From positions 62,001 to 126,000 of the forward strand of contig NZ_LDTB01000008.1 in the NCBI RefSeq assembly GCF_001476895.1: a stretch of DNA of 64,000 bases, in the 5' to 3' direction. Shown here one piece after another: positions 26,979-36,952 of this stretch. Source of the stretch: Sphingomonas endophytica. GTDB lineage: Bacteria; Pseudomonadota; Alphaproteobacteria; Sphingomonadales; Sphingomonadaceae. The notes below the pieces were generated by a model, which ran no database searches, was not told where the DNA came from, and saw only the letters and a program-made list of their open reading frames with translations. The translations under genes were made by a program, and so were the position numbers. Position 1 is the stretch's first letter, and each line of letters starts with the position of its first letter.

Positions 26979-27179
26979 TCAGCGGGTCGCGGCGTTCGCG
27001 CGCCGGATGAGCCATGGTGCGGAGCGACGTCCGGGCGCGGCGGCGCGCGGGGCGGCACGTTCGGTGGCGGCGGCGGGGTGCGGCGACAGGCCGAACCAGT
27101 GCGGCCGATCGACCGCGACGAGGACCGCAAGAAGCGAGCATCCGAGGGCGAACCAGGCCGAAAGGGCGCGTGAGGTCAT
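26979..27179 (-). CDS. Possible small membrane protein (66 aa)
   Basis: 66 residues starting MTSRALSAWFALGCSLLAVL, with one hydrophobic segment (residues ~5-23) and then a basic, Ala/Pro-rich tail. The support is an AGGAG ribosome-binding site eight bases before the ATG and the signal-anchor-like N-terminus. In GC-rich DNA such short frames arise by chance, and I recognise no family. The remaining ~220 bp up to the GH43 gene hold only regulatory candidates. Confidence 0.4.
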   Translation of the reverse strand: MTSRALSAWFALGCSLLAVLVAVDRPHWFGLSPHPAAATERAAPRAAAPGRRSAPWLIRRANAATR

Positions 27180-27284
27180 CGGGAAGCTCCTGGCCGGTGG
27201 CGGTGGACGGCCGGTGCGACCGTTGGAACCCGGTATCTAGGGCGTCCGCGCGAGCCGGGTGTAGCTCACCCATGACAAATCCTT

Positions 27285-27305
27285 GCTGATATTCGATTAA
27301 TCAGC
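27285..27305. promoter_or_regulatory. Candidate inverted-repeat operator
   Basis: GCTGAT and ATCAGC flank a 9-nt AT-rich centre in the otherwise GC-rich region between the small minus-strand frame and the GH43 gene. The arms are short and no regulator is known to me. Confidence 0.3.
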
Positions 27306-27330
27306 TGCGTGCCGTCGATCGGCCTTGCGA

Positions 27331-27344
27331 TGATAGCGCTACCG
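27331..27344. promoter_or_regulatory. xyl-box-like LacI-family operator
   Basis: TGATAGCGCTACCG contains the TAGCGCTA core and matches 11 of 14 positions of the Xanthomonas xyl-box TGGTAGCGCTAACA bound by the LacI-type regulator XylR. It lies 56 bp before the GH43 start codon, in place for control of that gene. A second related site is at 41938-41951. Confidence 0.55.
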
Positions 27345-27399
27345 GATACACTGCCGCCACACGCCGGCGGCAGTGCCGGGACGCAATCGGGAGAGGGAC

Positions 27400-29073
<1,674 letters not shown>

Positions 29074-29175
29074 CGTCCAGACGCTTATGCCCTCGTTTTC
29101 CCTTGGGGCGGGTAAGGTCGTTCTTTGAACACCTACCGCTTCGATGGAGTATAAGAGCCAGCGAAAGGACGGCTC

Positions 29176-30135
29176 ATGGGCGATGGCGGCAACGGATGGA
29201 GCGGGGCGGGGGATGCGGCGGGGTCGCCGATCGCGTCGGCGGTCGCCGCGCTGCGTTCGGCCCGCGACGATTGGCGCGCGCGGCAGGATGCGACGCGCGA
29301 TCCGGCCAGCTTCCCGTCGCTACGCGCGGTCGAGCGGATCATCGACCTGCTCGCCGCCGCCCTGTTCCCGCGCCGGCTGGGCCATTTTCGTGGCAGTCCC
29401 GCCGAGGAGGATCATTTCGTTGCCGCCAAGCTGCTCGCCGCCGCCACCGAGCTGGAGCGTGAGGTCGCGGCGGAACTGGGATATTGGCAGGCCGAAGCGC
29501 GCAGCGGCGCGTTCGACGCCGACCAGGCGGCGACGATCGTCCGGCTGTTCGTCGCCGGGCTGGGCGAGATCCGCCGCCTGATCGACAGCGATGTCGAGGC
29601 CGCCTTCCTGGGTGATCCCGCCGCGCGCAGCACCGACGAGATCCTGCTGTGCTATCCCGGCGCGATCGCCAGCCTTCATCACCGCATCGCGCATCCGCTG
29701 TACGAGCTGGGGGCGCCGATCGTCGCCCGGCTGATCTCTGAAATCGCCAACGAGCGCACCGGGGTGGACATCCATCCCGGCGCGACGATCGGCGGGCATT
29801 TCTTCATCGACCATGGCACCGGCGTGGTGATCGGCGAGACCGCGATCATCGGCGCGCGCGTCCGGCTCTACCAGCATGTCACGCTCGGCGCGCGCACCCC
29901 GCTGGCCGATGGCGGCGACCGCCCGCGCGAACGCTATGCGCGGCACCCGATCGTCGAGGATGATGTCGTGATCTATGCCGGGGCGACGATCCTGGGGCGG
30001 GTGACGATCGGCCGCGGCGCGATGATCGGCGGCAACGTCTGGTTGCTGGACGACGTGCCGGCCGGGCACACCGTCGTCCAGCCCGAGGCGCGCGTGCTGC
30101 ATGACGCGGTGGACTGGCGCCGCCACGATGGGTGA
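29176..30135 (+). CDS. Serine O-acetyltransferase (EpsC/CysE type)
   Basis: Makes O-acetylserine from serine and acetyl-CoA, the first step of cysteine synthesis. 319 residues, with a helical N-terminal region (ARDDWRARQDATRDPASFPSL) and a left-handed beta-helix of hexapeptide repeats from about residue 190 (IHPGATIGGHFFIDHGTGVVIGE, LYQHVTLGA, GATILGRVTIG). HPGATIGGHFFIDHGTGVVIGET is the typical active-site block of the long EpsC subgroup rather than the ~270-residue enteric CysE. An AAGGA Shine-Dalgarno lies just upstream. The stop overlaps the next start by 8 nt. Confidence 0.9.
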   Translation: MGDGGNGWSGAGDAAGSPIASAVAALRSARDDWRARQDATRDPASFPSLRAVERIIDLLAAALFPRRLGHFRGSPAEEDHFVAAKLLAAATELEREVAAELGYWQAEARSGAFDADQAATIVRLFVAGLGEIRRLIDSDVEAAFLGDPAARSTDEILLCYPGAIASLHHRIAHPLYELGAPIVARLISEIANERTGVDIHPGATIGGHFFIDHGTGVVIGETAIIGARVRLYQHVTLGARTPLADGGDRPRERYARHPIVEDDVVIYAGATILGRVTIGRGAMIGGNVWLLDDVPAGHTVVQPEARVLHDAVDWRRHDG

Positions 30136-30883
30136 GGCGCGCGCCCGCAAGCCGCTGATCGGCGTCTTGTGCTGCAACGAGGTGGCGCAGCGCCCCGTCC
30201 AGGTCGCCGCCAGTCGCTTCGTCGCGCCGCTGGCGCGGGTGTCGGACGCCTGCGTCCTGCTGGTGCCCGCGATTCCGGAGGCATGCGACGCGCGGCTGCT
30301 GGCCTGCCAGCTCGACGGGCTGCTGCTGACCGGATCGCGCTCCAATGTCGCGCCGACCCGCTATGGCGCGTCCAGCGACTGCGGCGGCGGCGCGCTCGAT
30401 CACGACCGCGACGAAGTGGCGCTGACGCTGGCCGATGCGATGATCGAGGCGGGCAAACCGGTCTTCGGTATCTGCCGGGGGCTGCAGGAACTGAACGTGT
30501 TGTTCGGCGGCACGCTGTCGGGCGAGCGGTGCTGCGGCCGGCACCTGCGCGGCGGCTGGGACGATGGCGATTATGCCGCGTTGTTCGATCATCGCCACGA
30601 CGTGCGATTGACCGATGGCGGCGTGCTGGCGCGCGCGACCGGCGCGCGGCGGCTGTCCGTGCGCTCGGTCCACGAACAGGCGATCGACCGGCTCGGCGGC
30701 GGGCTGCATGTCGAGGCGCTGGCAAGCGACGACGGCGTGATCGAGGCGATCGCCGCGCGACCGTGCGGCGCGGACGTTCTGGCGGTGCAATGGCACCCGG
30801 AATGGGATGTCGATTCCAGCCCGGGCAGCCAGGCGTTCTTCACGCTGATCGGCCAAGCGCTGCGCGGTGGAACGACCGCGTGA
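30128..30883 (+). CDS. Gamma-glutamyl-gamma-aminobutyrate hydrolase family protein (class I amidotransferase fold)
   Basis: 251 residues of the PuuD-like peptidase C26 family. It starts near RKPLIGVLCCNEV. The nucleophile motif is VFGICRGLQELNV and the catalytic His/Glu are in VQWHPEWDVD. GLLLTGSRSNVAPTRYG is the family oxyanion segment. PuuD cleaves gamma-glutamyl-GABA in putrescine degradation, but no other puu gene is present, so the substrate is open. It overlaps the serine acetyltransferase gene by 8 nt. Confidence 0.87.
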   Translation: MGEARARKPLIGVLCCNEVAQRPVQVAASRFVAPLARVSDACVLLVPAIPEACDARLLACQLDGLLLTGSRSNVAPTRYGASSDCGGGALDHDRDEVALTLADAMIEAGKPVFGICRGLQELNVLFGGTLSGERCCGRHLRGGWDDGDYAALFDHRHDVRLTDGGVLARATGARRLSVRSVHEQAIDRLGGGLHVEALASDDGVIEAIAARPCGADVLAVQWHPEWDVDSSPGSQAFFTLIGQALRGGTTA

Positions 30884-30941
30884 CGCAACAAAGCGGCGCG
30901 GTTGCGAATTGATCGGGGCGAACGACCGAGGAGAATCGCCG

Positions 30942-31295
30942 ATGAAGACACCCGCCCTGATCGTCCCGCTCGCCGCACTGGCGCTCGCCGCCTGTTCGGA
31001 TCGCGTCGAGGATCATGCCGAGCGGACCGGCAATGCGATCGCCGCCGATGTCGAGCGCGCGTCCGACAATGTCGTGCAGAGCGTCGATCACCTGACCGAC
31101 ACACTCGCCAATCGCGTCGATGACGTGGCCGCGCGGCATCTGGATCGCGCCGCCGACCGGATCGGGGAAGCGTCCGACCGGCTGGAATCGGAGGTGCGCC
31201 GCCACGGTGACCGCGCGCGCGACCGGGCCGGCGCCGAGCTGGAGCGGGCGGGCAGGGACTTGCGTGATGCCGAGGGGGATACGGACCGGCGGTAA
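30942..31295 (+). CDS. Small helical lipoprotein, unknown function
   Basis: 117 residues. MKTPALIVPLAALALAAC is a lipoprotein signal with lipobox LAAC. The mature part is one long charged, amphipathic helix with repeated D-x-A/R-D-R-x-G units (RAADRIGEASDRLESEVRRHG, DRARDRAGAELERAG), reminiscent of apolipoprotein- or Lpp-like coiled helices. A GAGGAGAAT ribosome-binding site precedes the ATG. I do not recognise a named family. Confidence 0.75.
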   Translation: MKTPALIVPLAALALAACSDRVEDHAERTGNAIAADVERASDNVVQSVDHLTDTLANRVDDVAARHLDRAADRIGEASDRLESEVRRHGDRARDRAGAELERAGRDLRDAEGDTDRR

Positions 31296-31310
31296 TTCCT
31301 GATCCGTCGT

Positions 31311-31406
31311 CGTCACCCCTGACCTGTTCCGTGGTCCACCGGCCCGCACACTCAGCGGCACATAGCTGTGCGGCACGGTCGATGCCGGAACAGGTGCGGG
31401 ATGACG
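31311..31406. repeat. Intergenic inverted repeat (CCTGTTCCG type)
   Basis: CGTCACCCCTGACCTGTTCC at 31311-31330 mirrors GGAACAGGTGCGGGATGACG at 31387-31406, with an inner hairpin GCACATAGCTGTGC. It lies between the helical lipoprotein and rpoN, whose genes converge. A related repeat is at 37119-37214. Confidence 0.65.
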
Positions 31407-31460
31407 GAAGAGCCTTGGCGATGGTCCGTGACGCCGGGATGCCGGCGGGGAGATCGCCGC

Positions 31461-32933
31461 CTACCCTCCCGCCAGCGCCCGCGCGCGTCGCCGTTGCACC
31501 GAACTGCCGATCCCCATCGACTCGCGATACTTCGCCACCGTCCGACGCGCGATGTCGAAGCCCTTGGCGTTCAGTTGCTCGACCAACGTATCGTCGGACA
31601 GGATCTTATCGCCCTCGCCCGCGATCAGCGCGCGGATCGCGCTCTTCACCGCCTCCGCCGACACCGCATCACCGCCGTCCGCCGCCGCGATCGCCGAGGT
31701 GAAGAAATATTTCAGCTCGAACACCCCGCGCGCGCAACTCAGATACTTGTTGCTGGTGACGCGGCTGACGGTCGATTCGTGCAGGTCGATCGCCTCGGCG
31801 ACCTGTCTCAGCGTCAGGGGGCGCAGATGCGCGACGCCGCGCAGGAAGAATGCCTCCTGTTGCCGCACGATCTCGGTCGCGACGCGGACGATCGTTCGCT
31901 GCCGCTGGTCCAATGCCTTCACCAGCCAGTTGGCACTGGCCAGCTTCTCGGCCAGCCATGCCTTGCCCGCCTTGTCCTGCGCCCCGTCCGACAGTTCGCT
32001 GTAATAACCCTTGTTGACCAGCACGCGCGGCAGCGTGGCGGCATTCAGTTCGATCGCCCAGCCCTTGCGCGCGCGCGTCACCGACAGATCGGGGATCACC
32101 GGGGCGGGCGCCTCGCCGCCATAACGGCAACCGGGCTTGGGATCATAGCCGCGCAGTTCGCGGATCATGTCGGCCATATCCTCGTCATCGACCTGGCACA
32201 GCCGCTTCAGCCGGGTCAGGTCGCCGCGCGCCAGCAGGTCGAGATGATCGAGCAGCCGCGCCATGCACGGGTCGTAACGATCGGCCTCGCGCGCCTGGAT
32301 CGCGAGGCATTCGGCCAGGTCGCGTGCGCCGACGCCGCTCGGCTCGAACCGCTGGATCATTGCCAGCACCGCCTGGACCCGCGCCAGTTCCACCCCCAGC
32401 CGCCGCGCGATATCGGCGATGTCGGCGCGCAGATATCCGGCCTCGTCGATCTGGTCGATCAGCGCGCGGGCGATGAACAGGTCCGCCTCGTCGAACGCGG
32501 CGCCCGCCTGCGCCAGCAGCACGTCGGCCAGGCTCTCGCTGGTATCGGCGAAGGAATCGAAATCCACGGCCTCGCCCGATCCGGTGCCGGCCGGGGCGGC
32601 GGCGGAAGACAGGCCGCTATGGTCGGACGGCGAATCGTCGAAGCGCTCGGCGGCGATATCGACGTCCAGCGACTCGCCGGTCGCCTCGCCCGCCATCACC
32701 AGTTCGTCGGCGCCGGCCGGTTCGTCGCGGGTCGGCGTCTCCGGCGGCGCGGCGTCGGGCGCGTCGTCGGCCGGTCCGCTCGACTCGAGCAGCGGGTTCC
32801 GCTCCAGCTCCTCGGCGATGACGCCTTCGATCTCGAGATTGCTCAGCGCCAGCAGCTTGATCGCCTGCTGCAACTGCGGTGTCATCACCAGCGATTGCGA
32901 CTGACGCAGGTCGAGGCGCGGGGCGAGGCTCAT
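31461..32933 (-). CDS. rpoN: RNA polymerase sigma-54 factor
   Basis: Directs polymerase to -24/-12 promoters in concert with enhancer-binding activators. 490 residues: an N-terminal glutamine-rich activator-interaction region (LRQSQSLVMTPQLQQAIKLLALSNLEIE), an acidic region II, the core-binding domain, the HTH and the C-terminal RpoN box ARRTVAKYRE, which is a perfect match. It lies downstream of lptB in the conserved lptC-lptA-lptB-rpoN order. A good -24/-12 promoter occurs in this same window in front of glnK-amtB. The hpf and ptsN genes that often follow rpoN are absent here. Confidence 0.96.
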   Translation of the reverse strand: MSLAPRLDLRQSQSLVMTPQLQQAIKLLALSNLEIEGVIAEELERNPLLESSGPADDAPDAAPPETPTRDEPAGADELVMAGEATGESLDVDIAAERFDDSPSDHSGLSSAAAPAGTGSGEAVDFDSFADTSESLADVLLAQAGAAFDEADLFIARALIDQIDEAGYLRADIADIARRLGVELARVQAVLAMIQRFEPSGVGARDLAECLAIQAREADRYDPCMARLLDHLDLLARGDLTRLKRLCQVDDEDMADMIRELRGYDPKPGCRYGGEAPAPVIPDLSVTRARKGWAIELNAATLPRVLVNKGYYSELSDGAQDKAGKAWLAEKLASANWLVKALDQRQRTIVRVATEIVRQQEAFFLRGVAHLRPLTLRQVAEAIDLHESTVSRVTSNKYLSCARGVFELKYFFTSAIAAADGGDAVSAEAVKSAIRALIAGEGDKILSDDTLVEQLNAKGFDIARRTVAKYRESMGIGSSVQRRRARALAGG

Positions 32934-33094
32934 GCCGCCCGATCCAGTGGGCGGCCCGATGCAGCCAGCCCCCGGTCGCCGTGGTCATGCACCGACCGCT
33001 CCGTGTCGAGCGGCCTTGCCGACGCTAGAGACATGGGCCCCTGCCTGCGCAGCGGCGACGGGGAGGGGCGAGGGCGCGTCGCCGCTACCATGAT

Positions 33095-33889
33095 CTACAG
33101 CGCGAAATCCTCGCCCAGATAGAGCCGGCGGACGTTCTCGTCGCGCACCAGCTCTTCCGGGCTGCCGGTGAACAGCACCTTGCCGTCATAGATGATGTAG
33201 GCGCGATCGACGATATCGAGCGTCTCGCGGACATTGTGGTCGGTGATCAGCACGCCGATCCCGCGCTCCTTCAACTGGCACACCAGGTTGCGGATGTCGG
33301 CGATCGAGATCGGGTCGATGCCCGCGAACGGTTCGTCCAGCAGCATGATCGAGGGATCGGCCGCCAGCGCGCGCGCGATCTCCGCCCGGCGCCGCTCGCC
33401 CCCCGACAGCGCCATCGCCGGCGCGTCCCGCAGCCGCGTCAGGCCGAATTCGTCGAGCAGCCGCTCCAGCTTCTCGGTGCGCGCCGCCGCATCCGGCTCG
33501 GCCAGTTCGAGGACGGTCAGGATGTTCTTCTCGATCGTCAGCCCGCGGAAGATCGACGTTTCCTGCGGCAGGTACCCCAGCCCCAGGATCGCGCGCCGGT
33601 ACATCGGCAGGCCGGTGATATCGTCGCCGTCCAGCATGATCCGGCCCGAATCGGGCTTCACCAGCCCCATCACCGAATAGAAGCACGTCGTCTTGCCCGC
33701 GCCGTTCGGCCCCAGCAGCCCGATCACCTCGCCGCGCCCGACCGACACCGACACGTCGGTCAGCACGACCCGCTTGTCATAGCTTTTGGCGATCGACACG
33801 ACCTGCAGCCCGCTGCCGACCGGCGCCTCGTGGATCGGGGCGACCCGGTCCAGCGCGTTGCGATCGAGCGGGCTGGTCATGCTGTCCAT
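33095..33889 (-). CDS. lptB: LPS export ABC transporter ATPase LptB
   Basis: Cytoplasmic ATPase that powers LPS extraction with LptFG. 264 residues: Walker A GLLGPNGAGKTTCFY near residue 62, ABC signature ALSGGERRRAEIARAL, Walker B SIMLLDEPFAGIDP and the H-loop ITDHNVRETLDI, all intact. YLPQETSIFRGLT is characteristic of LptB. Upstream lptA and lptC are in the same orientation, with a 126-bp gap before this gene. A short ~18-residue extension precedes the usual start region. Confidence 0.95.
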   Translation of the reverse strand: MDSMTSPLDRNALDRVAPIHEAPVGSGLQVVSIAKSYDKRVVLTDVSVSVGRGEVIGLLGPNGAGKTTCFYSVMGLVKPDSGRIMLDGDDITGLPMYRRAILGLGYLPQETSIFRGLTIEKNILTVLELAEPDAAARTEKLERLLDEFGLTRLRDAPAMALSGGERRRAEIARALAADPSIMLLDEPFAGIDPISIADIRNLVCQLKERGIGVLITDHNVRETLDIVDRAYIIYDGKVLFTGSPEELVRDENVRRLYLGEDFAL

Positions 33890-34015
33890 CGTCCTTCGCC
33901 CTTTCGGAACGGGGTTGCCGCTTCGCCAATGTCAGCGGGATTGGCAGGGTTCATGCATGAAGCGGGCGCGGAGGTGAACCCCCGTTCGACGCCGTTGCCC
34001 GAGGTTCCCGCGCGA

Positions 34016-34552
34016 TCAGTTGCGCTTGGGCACCGAGAAGGTGCCGGTCACGCGCCCGTTCGGCGCCTGCGTCACATTGCCCGCCGACCCGCTGCCGCCG
34101 CCAGCCACCGACGATCCGTCGATGATCGCCCGGCCGGTGTCCAGATTGATGGTCAGTCGCCCGCCGTTGATCGTGTTGCCGCCCTGGGTCAGCCGCACCG
34201 ATCCCAGCATCGTGATGACGCGGCGGTTGAGATCGTACACCGCGAACTGGCTGCGCGCTGTCTGGTCCGGCCGCGTAACGGTGACCCCGCCGGCGGCGTC
34301 GAGCCGCGATACCTGCGGATTGCCGTTGATCACCTGACCCGTATAGGCGACGGTCATGCGCTGCGCCGTCAGCGTCATTTCGCCCTGCCGTACCTTGACG
34401 TTGCCCGACAGCACCGCGCGATTGGCGCGATCCTGCAATTCGATATGATCGGCGCCGAAATCGATCGGAGCACTGGTATCGTGACGCGTCTGCGCCGCCA
34501 GCGGGGCGGCGAGCAGCAACAGCAGGGCAGGGGCGGCGGCAAGGCGCGACAT
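34016..34552 (-). CDS. lptA: LPS transport periplasmic protein LptA
   Basis: Bridges inner and outer membranes in LPS transport. 178 residues with a signal peptide (MSRLAAAPALLLLLAAPLAAQ) and the OstA-type beta-jellyroll (IDFGADHIELQDRANRAVLSGNVKVRQGEMTLTAQRM). The C-terminus is a Gly/Ser-rich linker and PNGRVTGTFSVPKRN. lptC ends 12 bp upstream, so the two are co-transcribed. Confidence 0.9.
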   Translation of the reverse strand: MSRLAAAPALLLLLAAPLAAQTRHDTSAPIDFGADHIELQDRANRAVLSGNVKVRQGEMTLTAQRMTVAYTGQVINGNPQVSRLDAAGGVTVTRPDQTARSQFAVYDLNRRVITMLGSVRLTQGGNTINGGRLTINLDTGRAIIDGSSVAGGGSGSAGNVTQAPNGRVTGTFSVPKRN

Positions 34553-34564
34553 GCGGGCGCTTCT

Positions 34565-35197
34565 CTATCGTCTGGGGTTGAACCGCAAGCGCGCATTGCC
34601 GTCGAGCGTGACGGTGCGTGCTTCCAGGTCGGCGCGCATCCGGTCGCCGCGGAACGTGCCCTGGCGCACGGTGCCGGTCGCTTCGCCGGTCGATTGCAGC
34701 TGGCGGCTCTTCAGATCGACGACCGCGTTGCTGGTGTCGAGCGTATAGTCGTCGGGTCCGCGCACCTTGATCGGGCCGTTCACGTCGACCCGCTCGGTAT
34801 CCATGTCGTAGCGCGCCGTCGGCGCGGTCAGCGTCGCCGGACCGTCGGACAGGCGGATCGCGGCCGCCATGTCGGCGATCCGCACCACCGGTTCGGCGGA
34901 GCTCTTCTGCAGCGCGGAGCCGGCGTCGAGCTCGAACGGCTGCCCCTTGGCATCCGTCCCGCGATAGCGCGCCTGCTGGAGCTTCATCCGCTCCTTGGCG
35001 ACCTCGACGCGGTTCTTGTCGAGCACGAACGACGCGTCGCCGCCCATCGTCAGCGGCGCCATCACCAGGAACGCGAACAGCACGCCGATCGATACGGGCA
35101 GGGCGCGGTTCGCGGTCGCGATGATGCGATCATGCCGTCCGCCGGGCTGCGCCCAGCGTTGCCGTTCGGACCGGACGCGCAGCGCGACGTCAGACAT
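34565..35197 (-). CDS. lptC: LPS export protein LptC
   Basis: Inner-membrane anchored part of the Lpt bridge that hands LPS from LptB2FG to LptA. 210 residues with one N-terminal transmembrane segment (PVSIGVLFAFLVMAPLTMG, about residues 33-53) and a periplasmic OstA-like domain (TLTAPTARYDMDTERVDVNGPIKV, GTFRGDRMRADLEARTVTLDGNARL). Its start overlaps the rnd stop by 8 nt and lptA follows 12 bp later. Confidence 0.88.
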   Translation of the reverse strand: MSDVALRVRSERQRWAQPGGRHDRIIATANRALPVSIGVLFAFLVMAPLTMGGDASFVLDKNRVEVAKERMKLQQARYRGTDAKGQPFELDAGSALQKSSAEPVVRIADMAAAIRLSDGPATLTAPTARYDMDTERVDVNGPIKVRGPDDYTLDTSNAVVDLKSRQLQSTGEATGTVRQGTFRGDRMRADLEARTVTLDGNARLRFNPRR

Positions 35198-35810
35198 GCG
35201 CGAAGATGTCCACCTCTGGCCATCCCGCGAGATCCAGCTCGGCGCGGGCGGGCAGGAAGTCGAAGCAGGCCTGCGCGAGCGCGGTGCGCCCCTCGCGCGC
35301 CAGCCGCCGGTCCAGTTCGTCCTTCAGCCGGTGCAGGAAGCGCACGTCCGACGCGGCGTAATCGCGCTGCGCGTCGCTCAGCACCGGGCCGCCCCAGTCG
35401 GACGACTGCTGCTGCTTCGAGATGTCCTGACCCAGCAATTCGCGCACCAGTTCCTTCAGCCCGTGGCGGTCGGTGTAGGTCCGCACCAGCCGCGACGCGG
35501 TCTTGGTGCAATAGACGGGCGCCGCCACGACGTTCAGATAGTGACGGATCGCCGCGATATCGAACCGGCCGAAATGATAGAGCTTCAGGCGAGCGGGATC
35601 GGCCAGCACGCTCTTCAGCACCGGCGCGGCATAGTCGCTGCCCGGCGAGAAGCGCACCAGATGCTCGTCCCCGCCGCCGTCCGAGAGCTGCACGAGGCAC
35701 AGCCGGTCGCGCGGGGTGATCAGCCCCATGGTTTCGGTGTCGACCGCGATCGCGGCGCCGGGAGCGAACACGTCGCCCGGCAGGTCTTCCTCATGCAGAT
35801 ATACAGCCAT
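35190..35810 (-). CDS. Ribonuclease D-family 3'-5' exonuclease
   Basis: DEDD exonuclease, 206 residues. ExoI is AAIAVDTETMGL, ExoII is YHFGRFDIAAIRHYL and ExoIII is YAASDVRFLHRL. There is no HRDC domain, so it is the short form common in alphaproteobacteria rather than full-length E. coli RNase D (~375 residues). I choose the ATG at 35810 (MAVYLHEEDLPGD), which fits the family start, although the frame is open about 47 codons further. It leads the lptC-lptA-lptB-rpoN string. Confidence 0.89.
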   Translation of the reverse strand: MAVYLHEEDLPGDVFAPGAAIAVDTETMGLITPRDRLCLVQLSDGGGDEHLVRFSPGSDYAAPVLKSVLADPARLKLYHFGRFDIAAIRHYLNVVAAPVYCTKTASRLVRTYTDRHGLKELVRELLGQDISKQQQSSDWGGPVLSDAQRDYAASDVRFLHRLKDELDRRLAREGRTALAQACFDFLPARAELDLAGWPEVDIFAHV

Positions 35811-36068
35811 GTCCGGCCTGTAGCGGTGGGACTCGTGCGGCTCAATCGCTTCCTTGGTCGCGGGGCGCGTTACGACGAAACGTGGCAACAATACGACACT
35901 GCGGCGGTCGATGCGGAAAAGTTTGGCAAAACGATTCGCAGGATGGCGCAAGATGGTCTATGACAGGCTCTGAGGCGCAGTAGGACCTGCGTCCGGGGAG
36001 CCGCGTTCGCCGTCCTGCGCGTGGCCCTGATGAGAGTGTTCGGGCGGACCGGGAAGACGAACAGGGTT

Positions 36069-36893
36069 ATGGGTTACGACAAGGGCGGCCGCGGTGCGCG
36101 CGGCGGGCGTGGGCGCGACAAGCGCGACAGTTTCGGTGGCGGTGACGATTTCGGCGGCGGCTTCGGCGGCGGCGGCTTCGGTGGCGGCTTCGAGGATCGC
36201 GGCGGTGGCTTCGGCGGCGGTCGCGGCTTTGGCGGTGGTGGCGGCGGCTTCGGCGGCGGCGGTTTCGGTGGTGGCGGCGGTGGTCGTGGCTTCGGTGGTG
36301 GCGGCGGCGGCGGTGGTCGCGGCTTCGGTGGCGGTGGCGGCATGCCCCCGCAGGTCGTCGGCGAAGGCACCGGTGTGGTCAAGTTCTTCAACGGTCAGAA
36401 GGGCTTCGGCTTCATCGTCCGTGACGATGGCGGCGAGGACGTGTTCGTGCACATCTCGGCCGTCGAGCAGGCGGGCCTGTCGGGTCTGGCCGAAGGCCAG
36501 CCGCTCGGCTTCACGCTGGTCGATCGCGGCGGTCGCGTCTCGGCGACCGATCTGAAGATCGATGGCGAGCCGATGGCGGTGCAGGAGCGTGCTCCGCGCG
36601 ACGGCGGCTTCGGCGGCAACGATCGCGGCCCGCGCGGCGGCGCCGGCGGTGCGGGTGGCCCGCAGCGTCAGCTGACCGGCGAGAAGGCGACGGGCACCGT
36701 CAAGTTCTTCAACGCGATGAAGGGCTTCGGCTTCATCCAGCGCGACGATGGTCAGCCGGATGCGTTTGTGCACATCTCGGCGGTCGAGCGTGCCGGCATG
36801 CCGACGCTGAACGAGGGCGATCGTCTGAGCTTCGAAATCGAGGTCGATCGTCGTGGCAAATATGCCGCGGTGAACCTCGAGTCGGGCAGCTAA
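36069..36893 (+). CDS. Cold-shock protein with Gly-rich N-terminus and two cold-shock domains
   Basis: 274 residues. The N-terminal ~95 residues are a low-complexity Gly/Phe/Arg region (repeated FGGG, RGFGGGGG, RGG), followed by a cold-shock domain at about 101-165 (TGVVKFFNGQKGFGFIVRDD, VFVHISAVE) and a second at about 206-272 (TGTVKFFNAMKGFGFIQRDD, AFVHISAVE). RNP1/RNP2 motifs are intact in both. A short RGG-like linker joins the domains. The usual bacterial Csp is only ~70 residues. I start at the ATG 36069 (MGYDKGG); a GTG at 36021 is in frame. The ~250-bp leader from the divergent rnd gene is long enough for a structured 5' UTR. A strong terminator follows. Confidence 0.88.
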   Translation: MGYDKGGRGARGGRGRDKRDSFGGGDDFGGGFGGGGFGGGFEDRGGGFGGGRGFGGGGGGFGGGGFGGGGGGRGFGGGGGGGGRGFGGGGGMPPQVVGEGTGVVKFFNGQKGFGFIVRDDGGEDVFVHISAVEQAGLSGLAEGQPLGFTLVDRGGRVSATDLKIDGEPMAVQERAPRDGGFGGNDRGPRGGAGGAGGPQRQLTGEKATGTVKFFNAMKGFGFIQRDDGQPDAFVHISAVERAGMPTLNEGDRLSFEIEVDRRGKYAAVNLESGS

Positions 36894-36916
36894 GACCTCA
36901 CTTCCCGCATACGAAG

Positions 36917-36952
36917 GCGGCCCGCCCGGCAGATGTCGGGCGGGCCGCTTTT
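36917..36952 (+). terminator. Rho-independent terminator of the cold-shock gene
   Basis: A GC-rich stem GCGGCCCGCCCGGC / GTCGGGCGGGCCGC with a short loop is followed by TTTT, 24 bases after the stop codon. Confidence 0.85.

Noticed and set aside
33942-33957. A sigma-54-like sequence TGGCAGGGTTCATGCA on the plus strand between lptB and lptA
   Set aside because: It has GG-N10-GC spacing but points away from any gene start; it would only drive antisense RNA into lptA.
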